DNA of 64,000 nucleotides from the NCBI GenBank assembly GCA_022749755.1, contig CM040440.1:11643269-11707268 (forward strand). The letters are read 5' to 3'. The position numbers were made by a program, and so were the translations under genes. The notes below the pieces were generated by a model. The model worked only from the letters and a program-made list of their open reading frames with translations. It did not search any database and had not been told where the DNA came from. Source of the DNA: Azadirachta indica (Eukaryota; Streptophyta; Magnoliopsida; Sapindales; Meliaceae). Shown here piece by piece: positions 1-11,908 of the stretch (position 1 is the first letter of the stretch; each line of letters begins with the position of its first letter).

Positions 1-566
1 CTCAAAATAAAGTTATTTTTCATATCCGTTGTGCATTTGACAATTTCGGCCCTGAAAATCATCCCATTTTCTACTCCTCCATTTACGAAATAAAATATAT
101 AGAAACGATTCTCATGCAATAGTGAGTAACAAGATGCATGATCTCAAAATGTAGTTGCATTTCCTATCTAATTTGAGTTTGACAATTTTGGCCTCGAAAA
201 TTGTCCCATTTTTTACTTTTTTTTTAAATGAAACGCACCAAAACAATTCTCACGCGATAGTGAGTAATAGGATGCATGACCCGTCTCGAAATGAAATCGT
301 TTTTCATCTCAGCTTTGTATTTGATAATTTTGGCCCCCAAAATTGTCCCATTTTGACTCCTCCATTTTTGACGTGAAATGTATTGGAATGATTTTCATGC
401 AATGGTAAGTACCAAAACGTCTGGCCCGTCACAAAACGTAGTTGTTTTTCGTGTCCCTTTTGTGTTTGACAATTTTGGCCCTAAAAATCGTCTCATTTTT
501 TACTCCATTTTTTATATGAAAATGTATCGGAACAATCCTCATGCAATGGTGAGTAACAAGATATTT
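1..566. repeat. 144-bp satellite, block A
   Basis: About four degenerate monomers of the tandem repeat that recurs through the window. Each monomer carries, in order, a gtgagtaacaag motif, a gaaacgaagtcgttttt-like stretch, a tttgacaattccggcccc-like stretch, and a gaaataaaatgc-like end. The period, measured from successive gtaacaag motifs elsewhere (25075, 25219, 25362), is 143-145 bp. The block runs off the left edge and ends at a family-3 LTR. Short open frames here are repeat artefacts. Confidence 0.9.
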
Positions 567-1318
567 TGATGCAAACAAAGTTGCGCAACTATGCATATAA
601 GAGGGAGAACTCTCATGCGGGCTTGGAGAGAGTCAAGAGCAGCATTTATATGATTTAATAAGCTTTCCAAGTGGGCCAAATTACAAGAGATGGGCTGAAT
701 GCCTGACGAAAATTCAAGTAAGCTACAAAAAAAAGAATAAAATAGTCCTGTGCTACTAATTCCTAATGCTGCATGAATAATTTAGGCTTTTGAAGAATTC
801 TTGTTTCACACAAAATTAGTTTCCTACTTTATTTAGGATCGTTATTTTTATGTTTGTTAATAAGATTAGGATTATAGTTTTTTTCCTTTAATTTAGTATT
901 TCTATTCCTATTTAAATTAGGATTTTCTATTTCTCCTTAATTTTAGATTTCCAATTTTATTTTAATTAGGATTTATTTTAGATTATATACATGGGGCTAA
1001 CATTATATTGAAATTTAAAACATTGGTTCTTAGAATACTGTTTTCAATGAGAAATAAATTATTTCTTTAATTCCTTTAAGAACTTGTGAACTTATCAAAA
1101 AATGATATTTTTATGGCGTTTAACAACTAAACTTATCACCTTACTTCTTGAGTAATTTTTGAGATTTCTGGTGTGACATCTTCAAACTACTGTAGTTCTT
1201 GGTTTTTATCTTGCTAGATAATAGATTAAGGCTCAACAAATTTGCATTTTGAAAATCTTGAATTTTTGTATCACATTTGGCGTCGGGTTTCTATCACTCG
1301 TTAGCAAGGTTCACATCA
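567..1318 (+). repeat. Family-3 LTR (5' copy)
   Basis: A 752-bp LTR starting TGATGCAAACAAAG at the edge of satellite A and ending GGTTCACATCA. It is followed at once by a primer-binding-site remnant, so this is a 5' LTR. The second copy starts at 1379. A TATATA box lies near 984. The 3' part carries a ttggcaaggttcacatca-type motif that is tandemly repeated in other copies of the family. Confidence 0.85.
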
Positions 1319-1378
1319 ATTTGATATCAAAGCTTTGTTTCAAAATTTGAGGACAAATCTTCGTCAAGAGGGGGAGAA
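1319..1378 (+). mobile_element. 60-bp internal remnant: PBS joined to PPT
   Basis: The sequence between the two LTRs starts with tttgatatcaaagc (1320-1333), a degenerate copy of the TTTGGTATCAGAGC initiator-Met-type primer site. It ends with the purine tract aagagggggagaa immediately before the 3' LTR. All of gag and pol is missing, leaving a deletion derivative with only its priming sites. Confidence 0.8.
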
Positions 1379-2990
1379 TGATGCAAACAAAGTTGTGTAA
1401 CCTTGTATATAAGAAAGAGAACTCTCACGTGGGCTTTGAGAGAGTTAAGAGCAACATTAACATGATTCAATAAGCTTTCTAAGTAGGCCAAATTACAAGA
1501 GATTAGCTGAATGCATGATACAAATTCAAATGCTGTAAGAAGAAGAATAAAATAGCCCTAAGCTACTAAGTCCTAATGCCTCATGGATAATGTGGGCTTT
1601 TAAAGAATTATTGTTCCATACAAAATTAATTTCTCAGTTTGTTTAAGATTGTTATTTTTATGTTTATTAATTAGATTAGGGTTATAGTTTTTTCCTTTAA
1701 TTTAGAATTTCTATTCTTATTTAAGTTAGGATTTTCTATTTCTACTTAATTTTAGATTTCTATTTCTATTTTAATTAGGATTTATATTAGCCTATATATA
1801 TAGAGTTAACATTATATTGAAATTAAGAACATTGGTTCTTAGAATATTGTTTTCAATGTGATACTGAAAAATGGAGGTATGTGGGAAAATTAATGTTTTC
1901 TATTTCAAGCTCTATTCCTAATATTAACAATAAAGAGATACAGAAACACCACCCTAAAATTGTTATTAAAGGTTGTAGAGTTTCAAAGAAAACACTCACC
2001 ACTCTATGAAAAATTCTCCAAGAGATACAGAGTATAAAATACAAGAATTTTATTAAACTCAACTCAAAATAACTTGATTTGAAAACTACAAGCTTGAAGC
2101 CTTTATATAGGCTTTTATGGAAAGAAATGTTAAAAATTAGACCAACAACCTGTAGAAATTTCAATGGTTAGGCCAACAACCATAACCTAACTTTGATAAA
2201 TGAATACAAACATTTAAAATTCTTTGAAAATAAACTAAAACAGCTAAGACTTTGAATTACAACTCATCAAATCTTCTGTTATCTAGAAATTAAACAAAAC
2301 ACGTTGAATTTAAGCTAAAAAATCTCTAAAATTCGTGTATCCAGATTTTACTTTGAAAATGAATATGTTGTGAAGAAGTTATCATAACTTTCTCTAAAGA
2401 ACTCCAAATGATAAACCGTAAATTTCTATATAAAGCTTACTTCTTCAACTTTCCATTAGCACCAACCTCGTTATGAAATATTGTTTCAGTGAATACAGTT
2501 TAAATTCTGAAATCACCCCTCTGACAGTATCTTCATAACTTAGTAAATTAGAGTAATCTTCTTGAACTTATTAGCACTTAAGTTCTGCTCTTAATGTTCT
2601 GAAACTCCCGTGTTACAATGAGAAATAAATTATTTCTTTTGTTTTTTTAAAAACTTGTGAACTTATCAAACATAATATTCTTGTGGCGTTCAACAACTAA
2701 ACTTATCACCTTGCTTCTTGAGTGATTCTTGATATTTTTGGTATAGCGTCTTTAAACAACTATAGTTTTTGGTTCTTATCTTGCTAAATAATGGGTTAAA
2801 GCTCAACAAACTTACATCTTAAAAATCTTGAGGTTCTGTATTTCATTTGGTGTTTGGTTTCTATCACATAATTGGCAAGGTTTAATATTACATTGGTTTT
2901 GGATTTTGTTACATTGTTAATAAGGTTTAATATCATATTTGGTGTTGGGTTTTGTTTTGTTTAGAATAATCTTCAAAGCCCTAATTTTCT
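1379..2990 (+). repeat. Family-3 LTR (3' copy), interrupted
   Basis: Begins TGATGCAAACAAAGTTG after the PPT and matches the 567 copy. It is split by a solo family-4 LTR at 1859-2615 and resumes at 2621 with agaaataaattatttc. The exact end is unclear because the terminal segment (a gttgggttttgtcacattgttggcaaggttcaatatca-like unit of about 50-60 bp) is present about three times from roughly 2840 to 2960, against once in the 5' LTR. Confidence 0.7.
1859..2615 (-). mobile_element. Solo family-4 LTR with target duplication
   Basis: A 757-bp insert reading TGATACTG...CTCCCGTGTTA, the reverse complement of the family-4 LTR seen whole at 49223-49992. It is flanked by the perfect 5-bp duplication caatg (1854-1858 and 2616-2620). 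The host family-3 LTR reads straight through once insert and duplicate are removed. A solo LTR with matching target duplications is the normal product of recombination between the two LTRs of one element. Confidence 0.92.
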
Positions 2991-3053
2991 ATACGGTATT
3001 AGAATTTAGTAGTGAAAGCTATTCTTCTTCTTGCACATAAAGATAAGTGATTA
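2983..3053 (-). repeat. Inverted family-3 LTR piece
   Basis: About 70 bp (cttcaaagccctaattttc ... aagataagtgattat) is the reverse complement of the middle of a family-3 LTR. It recurs nearly identically at 4372-4451. The two copies therefore flank the 3054-4371 segment as direct repeats, which points to local rearrangement rather than clean insertion. Confidence 0.6.
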
Positions 3054-3876
3054 TAATGTGAACAAAGCTACACGAGCATGCATACAAGAGAGAGAACTTT
3101 CATGTGGGCTTAGAGGGACTTAAAGGCAGCATTCACATAATCCATTAAGCTTTCCTAGTGCGTTAAATTATAAGAATGAGCTGAATGTATAACAAAAATT
3201 CAAGTAGGCAAGAAGAAGAATAAAATAGCCTTGCTCTACTAATTCCTAATGTCACATGGATCATTTAGGCTTTTGAAGATTTCTTGTTTTATATAGAATT
3301 AGTTTCCTAATTTGTTTAAAATTGTTATTTTTATTTTTTTTAATTAGATTAGATTATTCTTTCATTTAGAACTTGTATTCTTACATAAATTACGATTTTC
3401 TATTCCTACTTAATTTTGGATTTTTTTTTTATTTAGAATTTATATTAGCCTGTATATATGAGCTAACATTGTGTTAAAATTCAGAATATTGGTTCTCAAA
3501 TATTATTTTTAGTGAGAAATAAATTATTTCTTTAGTTCTTTTAAGAACTTGTGAATTTATCAAGAATTATATTCTTGTAACGTTCAAAAACTAAACTTTT
3601 AAACCTTGATTCTTGAGTGGTTCTTGAGATTTTTAGTATGGCGTATTTAAAACAACCGTAATTCTTAATTCTTATCTTGTTAGATAACAGGTCTAAGCTT
3701 AATAAATTTGCGTCTTGAAAATTTTGGAGTTTCATATCACGTTTGATATCAGATTTCTGTCATATAGTTGATAAAGTTTATTATCACGTTGGTTTTGGAT
3801 TTTGTCACATTGTTGACAAGGTTCAATATCATATTTAATATTGGGTTTTATCATGTCATTGGTGAGGTTTACATCT
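3054..3876 (+). repeat. Family-3 LTR, third copy
   Basis: Starts TAATGTGAACAAAGC (TG decayed to TA) and ends ggtgaggtttacatct. It is about 823 bp, longer than the 567 copy because the 3' terminal subrepeat is present about three times (3730-3870). It is followed by a badly decayed primer site. AT content is very high and it contains no gene. Confidence 0.75.
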
Positions 3877-3910
3877 AATTCAAAAAACAGGTAACAAAGC
3901 CAAATGATAA

Positions 3911-4450
3911 AAACTCACTAGACGACCTGCTCTAGAAACTCTTGAATCAATTGTTATGCGTATCCTAAGAACTAAAAAATAAGTTGTAAATGATCATATT
4001 AGAATTTAAGGAAATAAATCCTTAAAATTCTAATCTTGAAGATGCCACAAAGGTTTATCACTCTTTTGATAAGTCAAGATATTATATTCTACCAAAAATA
4101 TAAAAAGACAAAGTTATACTCGCTGAAAATATCTCAATATTATTAATGATGTGATAATAAACTCGTTTTACATAGTTGTACCTTTTATATAAGCATGAAA
4201 ACATCATTATCCTACATAAATAGAAATCTAAAATTAAGTAAGAATAAAATTTCTAACTTAAAAAAAAAAAAACTATAATCCTAATCTAATTAAAAAATAT
4301 AATAATTGTAAACAAAGTAGGAAACTAATTTTATATAAAGTAAATAATCTAAACAAAATAAGGAATCTTCAAAACCCTAATTTTCCATGCAGCATTAGAA
4401 TTTAGTAGCATAAAGCTATTCTTCTTCTTGCACATAAAGATAAGTGATTA
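3911..4450 (-). mobile_element. Family-3 leader and LTR fragment (minus)
   Basis: 3920-3965 is the reverse complement of the family-3 leader found after the PBS at 24297 (cataacaatggtttcaagag...). 4030-4440 then matches family-3 LTR interior in reverse (for example aaactataatcctaatctaa). The LTR tip is missing, so this is a rearranged remnant of the minus-strand element that continues to 6800. Confidence 0.55.
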
Positions 4451-5230
4451 TCTTTGATGAAACTTTGAAAACTTCTAGAACAACTTTAAAATCTTCTAGA
4501 ATAGCCTCTTTGTCATCCACTTCCATGATTAAGTTTTGTAAAGCTTTTTTCATCCTTTTTGTCTTTGCCCTAGTCATTAGACCACTGATCTTGCAAAAGA
4601 TCTTCAAAATATTTAGAAATGTTAGCTTGAACCATTTGACAGTACCTCAATCGCTATTATTCTCTCCCTCCTTGAAAAGATTCGTCTTCGAATAAGTTAC
4701 ATCAAATAAAGATAAATTAGCAGCATTAAAAGTCACACTAACATTACCATAGTTATATGGTAAATCTAGCTTGTAGGCATTATCATTGATTCTCTCCAAA
4801 ATTTGAAAAGATCCATCTCCTTTAGGCTACAATTTAGATTTCCTTTGAATAAGAAACCTCTCTTTATGCATGTGCAACCAAACCCAATCTTTAGGTTCAA
4901 AAACAACCTTCAAACGTCCCTTATTATCTTGCTTAGCATATTGTTTATTCTTCCTTTCGATGTTAGCTTGAACTTTGGCATGTAAATCCTTCACAAAATC
5001 TGCCTTTTTCTTACCATCAAAATGAGCATGTTAATTAATAAGTAAAAGTAAAATATCCACAGAAGTTAAAGGATTAAAGTCATAAACAATTTTAAAAGGT
5101 GAAAAAGAAGTAGTAGAATGAACAAATGTATTATATGCACACTTAATAAATGGCAAACACTTCTCCCATTACTTTTAAGTTTTTTTGAATGATAGCACGT
5201 AACAAATTTTTGCTATAAACTAAAATATCA
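4451..5230 (-). pseudogene. pol: Family-3 pol remnant: integrase C-terminus
   Basis: On the minus strand, 4640-4960 encodes the integrase C-terminal region: KERFLIQRKSKL, a GDGSFQ stretch, then [12 protein letters not shown] and TFNAANLSLFDV. These correspond closely to family-1 [27 protein letters not shown] and [12 protein letters not shown]. 5030-5230 adds part of the integrase core with a LLRAIIQKN motif. Stops and small indels break the frame repeatedly. The gene has lost its RNase H and most of the integrase: the integrase text joins directly onto reverse-transcriptase text at about 5210. No intact product is possible. 4451-4620 upstream holds no assignable domain. Confidence 0.75.
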
Positions 5231-5930
5231 TCAAATCAAACTGCCATAAATTTTCCTATGAAAGCACATAGGACATGATTCATTAATCTCATAAATGTAC
5301 TAGGTGTATTAGTTAAGTCAAAAGGCATTATTAATCACTCATACAATCATATTTAGTTTTAAATGCTATCTTCCATTCATCTCCTCTTTTATACGAATTT
5401 GATAATAGTCATTCTTTAAATCAATTTTAGATAACAAACAAGAGCCATACAATCCATCAAGTATATCATCTAATCTAAAAATAGGATGTCTATACTTAAC
5501 CATTATTTTGTTAATGACTCGGCAATCCACACACCATGTTCCATCTTTCTTTGGAACTAGGATGAGAGAAACCGAACATAGGCTAAGACTCTCCCTTACA
5601 AAACCCTTTTTGCACCAACTTATCTACTTGCCTTTGTATCTCCTTTATTTCCTCGAGATTAGCTCTATAAGTAAGTCAATTTGGCATTGTAAAACTGGGT
5701 ATGAAGTCTATTTAATGCTCAATACCTCTTAGGAAGGTAACCCATAGGGAATCTCCTCGGAAAATAAGTTCGCAAACTTTTGTAATAAAGACACAATAAC
5801 ACTAGGTAAAGAGAGGTTAAGATCATTGGTAAAAAAGTAAAAATCTTTGTACATAAACATAAGTAGTTGCTGCCTTGTAATTATAACGCTCTTAACCTTA
5901 TTTTTTTCAGCAAATACACTCATTCTTTTA
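5211..5930 (-). pseudogene. pol: Family-3 pol remnant: reverse transcriptase
   Basis: Reverse-transcriptase motifs read on the minus strand: KKDGTW near 5545, a CVDCR-like motif near 5520, [12 protein letters not shown] near 5470, SKIDLK near 5425, and MRLMNHVL near 5275. The catalytic box survives near 5235 as FDDILVYSK, preceded by a stop in place of Tyr. 5729-5920 encodes MYKDFYFFTNDLNLSLPS, matching the linker before the RT in family 1. The domain order is normal for Ty3/gypsy (protease, RT), but the strand is full of stops and small indels. It is transcriptionally downstream of the protease remnant at 6190-6490. Confidence 0.8.
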
Positions 5931-6800
5931 CTTTTCTCTTTTTTTTTTCCACACTTTTCTCTCCAATCTTCCTCGGCCTAACTCTTTCCACTTGCACTTT
6001 TCCTCTCAATCTCACTTACTCTCTTTGCTTTTGCTTGTTTACTTTCCTTCTTTTTCTTTTCCTCTAGCTCGCAAAGTTGTTCTTCTCTCATTTTACACTC
6101 TCTTGCTATTCTAATCTGATCTTCATAAGCTTGCAAAGACGTAAGATAGGTTAGTACAACAGTTCGGTTATTCATTACAAAAAAATAACGATTTTTATAC
6201 CATCATGTGTAACCTTCCGATTAAATTGTCATGGTCAGCCAAGCAATATATGACTAGCATGCATTGATACCACATCACATACAATCTCATCCTTATACTT
6301 GCCAATTGAAAAAGAAATTAGAACTTGCTTGGTTATCCTCACTTCTCCACATTCATTCAGCCATTGTAATTTGTATAGTTGAGAATGCTTTATGGTATGC
6401 AAATACAGTTTATCTACCAACAAAGTACTAGCAACATTAATACAACTTTCAACATTAATAATCATGGTACATACCTTATCCTTCACATGGCATCTTATGT
6501 GAAAATATGCTCACGTTGCTCTTCATCAAGATCATCCTTAGGCTGTATACTAAAGGCTCTCCTTGTAACCAACAAATCACCATGCAAGGGTTCTTCAACT
6601 TTAACATCAGAACAATTCTCCAATGGTGGCATCTCAGCCTCACTTGAGCTAGCACTTTTTATTTCTCCATTCTCCAACATAATTATAACTCTTTTGTTTA
6701 GGCATTAAGATGCAATATGCCCAAATCCTTGACACCTAAAACATTTAAGATCTCGTGAATTAGAAAAAGTTTTAGTTTCACTTTTACCTTTACGAATAGC
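5931..6800 (-). pseudogene. gag: Family-3 gag C-terminus and protease remnant
   Basis: Minus strand. Near 6730-6760 is a zinc-knuckle remnant (KCFRCQGFGH), the nucleocapsid end of gag. 6495-6680 is an acidic linker (EAEMPPLENCSD, LVTRRAFS) equivalent to the family-1 linker after its knuckle. 6235-6486 is the retropepsin-like protease region (DKVCTMIINVESCINVASTLLVDKL, KLQWLNECGEVRITKQVLISF, VVSMHASHILLG), aligned throughout with family 1. The catalytic D-G of family 1 is replaced here by NVES, so it would be inactive. 5978-6175 is a Lys/Glu-rich linker. The 5' part of gag is lost at the satellite-B junction near 6800. Confidence 0.8.
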
Positions 6801-6802
6801 AA

Positions 6803-8991
6803 TCTAAACGTTTTCGACTTCTTAAAATGAAATCTTTTTTTGTGTCCATCTCGCAATTGACAATTTCAGCCCCAAAAATCGTACATTTTTTACTTCTCCG
6901 TTTTCAAAATAAAATACATTGCAAAGATCCTCACACAATGGTGAGTAACAAGAAGTGTGGCCCGTCTCAAAACGAAGTTCATTTTTTTGTCCATTTTGAG
7001 ATTGACAATTTTAGCCCCAAAAATTGTACATTTTTTTACTTTTCCGTTTTCAAAATAAAGTGCACCACAATAATCCTTATGCAATGATGAATAACAAGAC
7101 ATGTGACCCATTTCAAAACGAACCCGTTTTTTGTGTGTTTCGTATTAGGCAATTTCGATCTTGAAAATCGTACATTTTTAACTTCTTTGTTTTCGATATT
7201 AAATGCACTACAATGATCTTCACACAATAGTAAATAACGAGACATGTGGCCCGTCTTGAAAGGAAGTCATTTTTTGTGTGCTTTTTCCATTTGACAATTT
7301 TAGCCTTGAAAATTGTACATTTAAATTTTTCCATTTTCGAACTAAAATGCACCGCAATAATCCCAACCCGATGCTGAATAACAAGACGTGTAGCCTGTCT
7401 CAAAACAAAATAGTTTTTTTGTGTTTTTTTTTCGCGTTTAACAATTTTGGCTCTGAAAATGGTACATTATCGACTTCTTCGTTTTCAAAATAAAATCCAC
7501 CATAATCATCCTTACACGATGGTGAGTATTAAGACATGTTGCCCGTCTCGAAATAAAATTGTTTTCTGTGTGTATTTTGCATTTTACAAATTAAGCGCCA
7601 AAAATTGTACATTTCCGTATTCTCCGTTTTCGAAATAAAATGTATTTTAAAGATCTCCACACAATGGTGAGTAACAACATGGGTGGCTTGTCTCAAAATA
7701 AAGTCGTATTTAGTGTGCGTTTCATGTCTGAGAATTTCGGCCTGAAAATCGCATATTCTCAACTTCCCCGCGTTTAAAAAAAATACACCGTAATGACACT
7801 CACACAATGGTAGTAACAAGATTTGTGGCCTGTCTCAAAACGAAATTATTTTTTCTATCCATTTTGCGATCAACAATTTTGACCTCGAAAATTGTACATT
7901 TTTTACTTCTTATTTTCGAAATGAAATGTACCGCAATCATCCTCACATGATAGTGAGTAATAAGACACGTGGCTCGTCTTGAAACAAAGTTACTTTATGT
8001 GTCTGTTTCAAGATTGATAATTTCAGCCTAAAAAATTGTACACTTTTTACTTCTCTGTTTTCGAAATAAAATGCAACACAATCATCCTCACGTGATGGCG
8101 AATAACAAGACATATGGACCCTTTCCAAATGAAGTCATTTTTTGTACGCATTTTGCGTTTGATAATTTTGGCCATGAAAATCTTACATCTTCAACTTCTT
8201 TGTTTTCGAAAAAAAATGCATCGTAACGATCCTCACGCGATGGTATATAACAAGACATGTGGCCCATCTCAAAATGAAGATGTTTTACAGGTCCATTTTG
8301 AGTTTGACTGTTTGGCCTCGAAAATCTTACGTTTTCAACTTCTCTATTTTTGAAATAAAATACATCCTAACGATACTCACACGATGGTAAGTAACAAGAT
8401 GTGTCGCCCATCTTAAAACGAAGTCGTTTTTTAAGTCCGTTTCGCGTTTGACAATTCTGAACTCAAAAATCGTACGTTTTCAACTTTTCTGTTTTCGAAA
8501 TAAAATATCTCGTAACGATCCTCACAAGATGGTGAGTAACAAGACGTGCGGCCCATCTAGAAATAAAGTAATTTTTTGAGTCCGTTTCGTGTCTGACAAT
8601 TCCGGCCATGAAAATCATACGTTTTCAACTTTTTTATTTTTGAAATAAATGTGCTGTAACAATCTTCACGCGATGGTTAGTAATAAGATGTGCGATCTGT
8701 CTCGAAATGAAGTCATTTTTCAAGTTCATTTCACATTTCACATTTCACAATTTTGGCCCCAAAATCGTACGTTTTAAACTTTTAGATTTTCGAAATAAAA
8801 TGCATCGCAACAATCTTCACGTGATGGTGTGTAACAAGACATGTGACCCTCGAAACAAAATTATTTTTCATGTTCATTTTGCGTTTGACAATTTCGACCC
8901 CAAAAATCGTACGCTTTCAACATTTCTGTTTTTGAAATAAAATGTACCGTAATGATTTTCATGCGATGGCAAGTAACAAGACGTGTGGCCC
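6803..8991. repeat. 144-bp satellite, block B
   Basis: About 15 monomers in tandem, each with the gtgagtaacaag and gaaataaaatgc landmarks. Most differences between monomers are C/T or G/A at CpG positions. Short open frames on both strands (for example 7113-7403) are repeat artefacts: 144 is divisible by three, so an open frame tends to persist across monomers. Confidence 0.93.
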
Positions 8992-9751
8992 TAATACGAA
9001 TCTCGCCAATAATGTGAGGAAACCCAACACCGAATATAGTAAAAAACCCCGAGATTTTCCTGAGACACAAGTTTATTGAGCCTTGACCCGATACCTATTT
9101 AGATAAGAACCAAGAATATAAATACTCAAACACCATACCAATAATCCTTAAGAAAACACTTAAGAATGTAGATGATAAGTTTAGTTATTTTGAACGTGAC
9201 AAGAAATTAAACTTGAAGAGTTCAAGAATAAGAACTTGTAAAAAATAAGTTAACACTCAAAATTGCTTGTTTAATTCCAAAAATTGAAAGCCTTTTTATA
9301 GGCAAATATAAAGGGAAAATGTCAAAGGTTAAGCCAACAATCCTACCTAACAATTTGAAAAATTAAATGCAAATTTTATGACTTTTAAAACTACAAATTT
9401 CAAACATAAAAACGTAATACATGACGTCATATGTATATGACATAAGTAATGATGTCGTACGTGTATGATGTAAATAATTACATCATTTTAAGATTCTTAA
9501 AAATTACACAAATAGACTATAATTTTCGAACATTGTCATATTAGTCTTCTTAGACTCCGATCGCTTGAATGATATTCACTAAGCCTAATTCTTCAAGACG
9601 TGTATTTTGAATTTTGTTTGAATAACACATCTTTTTAATTAATCCACTCGACAAATTTTGCGAATCATATAAATGCTGCAATTAAGTGTCTTTAGCCTTA
9701 TGTGTGAGTTTCTCCTCTTGTTTGCCTGGTTGCGCAACTTCGTTTGCATCA
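8992..9751 (-). repeat. Family-2 LTR (3' LTR of minus element)
   Basis: A 760-bp LTR from taatacgaatctcgcc (canonical TGATACGAACC) to GCAACTTCGTTTGCATCA. The purine tract sits just outside its right end (9752-9764 on the minus strand), which makes it the 3' LTR of a minus-strand element. A TATAAAAAGG box lies near 9296 on the minus strand. It contains decayed TGACG palindromes at 9421-9490 (see the as-1-like element at 41765). The left end abuts satellite B within its gtggccc segment. Confidence 0.85.
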
Positions 9752-10285
9752 TTCTCCTCTTCTTAAAAAGGATTTGTCCTCAAATCGCTACTTACATCAA
9801 AAGAAGAAAAGTCAGAAACATTAAAATTTGTACTAACCCCATACTCACCTGGTAGTTCAAGTTTGTAGTTATTATTATTAATGCGATCCACTACTTGAAA
9901 TGGGTCATCTCCCCTTGGTAGAAGTTTAGATCATCTTTACTCGGAAAAATGATCCTTCATCATATGCAACCAAACCCAATCTCTTAATTCAGGTAAAACA
10001 AGTAAAGGTGCATCAGTCAATTTTGCTTTGATGAGTTTGAATGCCTTTTCTTGCTCTTCTTCATGACTTCGGTTAAGAGTGCAGCTATACTACTAAAATC
10101 TCAAACAAAGCGCCGATAAAAACTGACCAATCCATGAAAGCTTTTTATTGATTCGTCGAAGTAGGCGTTGGACATTCTTAAATCGCCTTCACCTTCTCCT
10201 CATCGACCTCAATCCCTTTAACACTTATAACAAAACCAAGAAACACAAGTATATCCGTACAAAATGTACATTTCCTAATAGATTT
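9752..10285 (-). pseudogene. pol: Family-2 pol remnant
   Basis: Minus strand. 9765-9985 encodes the end of the integrase region (the YKLELPGEYG-type segment, decayed). After an internal deletion at about 9990 it joins 10000-10285, the RT thumb/connection region ending at a KKCKFC...LVFLGF-type motif and the beginning of the RNase H connection. The RT catalytic box, RNase H and integrase core are absent. A minus-strand fragment with the same RT-connection text is at 58600-58920. The right end is cut where plus-strand family-1 integrase begins. Confidence 0.72.
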
Positions 10286-11109
10286 TTCAAGATGTCACAT
10301 TTTATACTTTGTAATAAAACTGATGATGCCACTAACATTGCAAATCTGTTCTTTGGGGAAGTAGTGCGTTTGCATGGCATTCAAAAAACTATTGTTAGCG
10401 ATAGAGATGTGAAGTTTTTAAGTCATTTTTGGAAAGTTTTGTGGAGTAAATTGGGTACTAAATATTATTTTCTACTACTTGTCACCCACAAACTGATAGT
10501 TAAACAGAAGTTGTGAATAGGACTTTAGGAACTTTGTTGCGTGCTATTGTCCAAAAGAATTTGAAGAATTGGGAAGAGTACATTCCATTTGTTGAATTCG
10601 CATATAATAGAGTTGTGCATTCTACCACTGGTTTTTCACCTTTTGAAATTGTTTATGACTTTAACCCACTAACCCATTTAGATTTAGTTCCTTTACCTTG
10701 TGATGAAAGAACTATCTTAGATGGGAAAATGAAGGTAGAATTGGTGAGAAAACTACATGTAGATGTGCGCAAGAATACTGAAAAGAAGAATCAACAAATT
10801 ACAAATCAAGCAAACAAAGGACAAAGGCGCGTTGTATTCGAGCCTGGTGATTGGGTTTGGGTACATATGCGAAAGGAAAGGTTTCCAACTCAAAGGAAGT
10901 CAAAGCTTCATCCAAGAGGAGATGGTCCCTTTCAAGTTGTTGAGAAAATCAATGATAATGCCTACAAATTAGATCTTCCTGGTGAGTATATTGTGAATGC
11001 AACTTTTAATGTGGTTGATCTTTCTCCTTTTGATGTAGATGGTGAAGATTCATGGACAAATCATCTTGAGGAGCCAAAGAATGAAGCAAATATGGATTCA
11101 CAAGAGTAA
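10286..11109 (+). pseudogene. pol: Family-1 integrase fragment upstream of a shared LTR
   Basis: Encodes the family-1 integrase from just after the first catalytic Asp region ([17 protein letters not shown]) through [15 protein letters not shown], the GFSPFEIVY motif, [35 protein letters not shown] and [18 protein letters not shown] frameshift near 10465 in the KLGTK segment splits it (10148-10516 and 10513-11109). It lacks everything upstream and runs into the LTR at 11082. That LTR is also the 5' LTR of the element at 11909-17108, so this stub belongs to a second family-1 copy sharing the same LTR. Confidence 0.85.
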
Positions 11110-11908
11110 TGATCCAATTCAGCTACTTAGTGGTCCCGTTACAAGAACAAGAATGAAGAAATTCATGGATGCATTGAATGAGATGATCATGCAACAATTC
11201 AGGAGTGCAAGAAAGAGTCAAATATCAAACTTGAACTTCAAAACAATAATTAGAGCTTGGTAACATTGACACAAGTATAAGAAGGCAAAACTTGAAGATT
11301 AAAGCTTCTATGAAATTCGAATTCTCAAATCTGTACAAGGCCATATTAGAATGATGTTTCAAGGTTAAGCAAGCATGTTCAAGTCTTTTATTTGCAATTC
11401 AAATAAGATCTTCATCATGATGAAAGTTTCGGATTTCATGCGTCATTTAGGCTAAGTTGCTGCTCAAGCCCATTATCTATCTTAGTATTATTTATAAAAA
11501 TATATTACTTAATTTGTTATGTGTTTGGACTGTTAATGTTAATTATTAAGCCCAAATTCAGTTTGTTTTAATTTAAATTAGAATAAGTATAGTTTTGTAG
11601 CCAAACAATCCATTTAGAGTCACTTATTTCTTATATCCTTATATATATTCAGTCACATGCTCCCATGGAAAGATCATTAATCTTTGAATAAAATAAAATT
11701 GAAAGTATTTCTCTTGTTTTGATTCTTACTTGAATCAAAATTCTTATAATCAAAGCTAATTACTTTGAGAGTATTTTATTTTAAGGTTCTATTTTACAAG
11801 TTGAAATTGAGTTGCAAACTTAGGTAAATCTGATTTAACTTTCCAAGAGGTTGCTTCCATGCGTAAAGATATTGGATCTCAAGTTTAATATACTCGGGAT
11901 TCATATCA
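11082..11908 (+). repeat. Family-1 LTR shared by two element bodies
   Basis: An 827-bp LTR from TGAAGCAAATATGG, after the purine tract ggagccaaagaa, to TCATATCA. It has integrase and a PPT on its left and a family-1 leader plus gag on its right, so it is at once the 3' LTR of a truncated copy and the 5' LTR of the next. A TATATATTCAG box lies near 11640. The first 28 bp still belong to the pol frame. Confidence 0.85.

Noticed and set aside
1..570. Possible CRISPR-like regular repeats
   Set aside because: The repeats are contiguous 144-bp monomers without unique spacers, in plant DNA. This is a satellite.
6827..8940. Many 60-97-codon open frames on both strands in satellite blocks, with repeating FQNKMHRND...MVSNKTCGPS-like text
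   Set aside because: The monomer is about 48 codons long, so an open frame recurs by periodicity. The frames exist on both strands, shift by single-base indels between monomers, and show no constraint at codon positions.
9673..9855. Plus-strand 60-codon frame and similar frames at 28868-29185 and 42570 region
   Set aside because: They are antisense shadows of the pol C-terminal end plus LTR of families 1 and 2.
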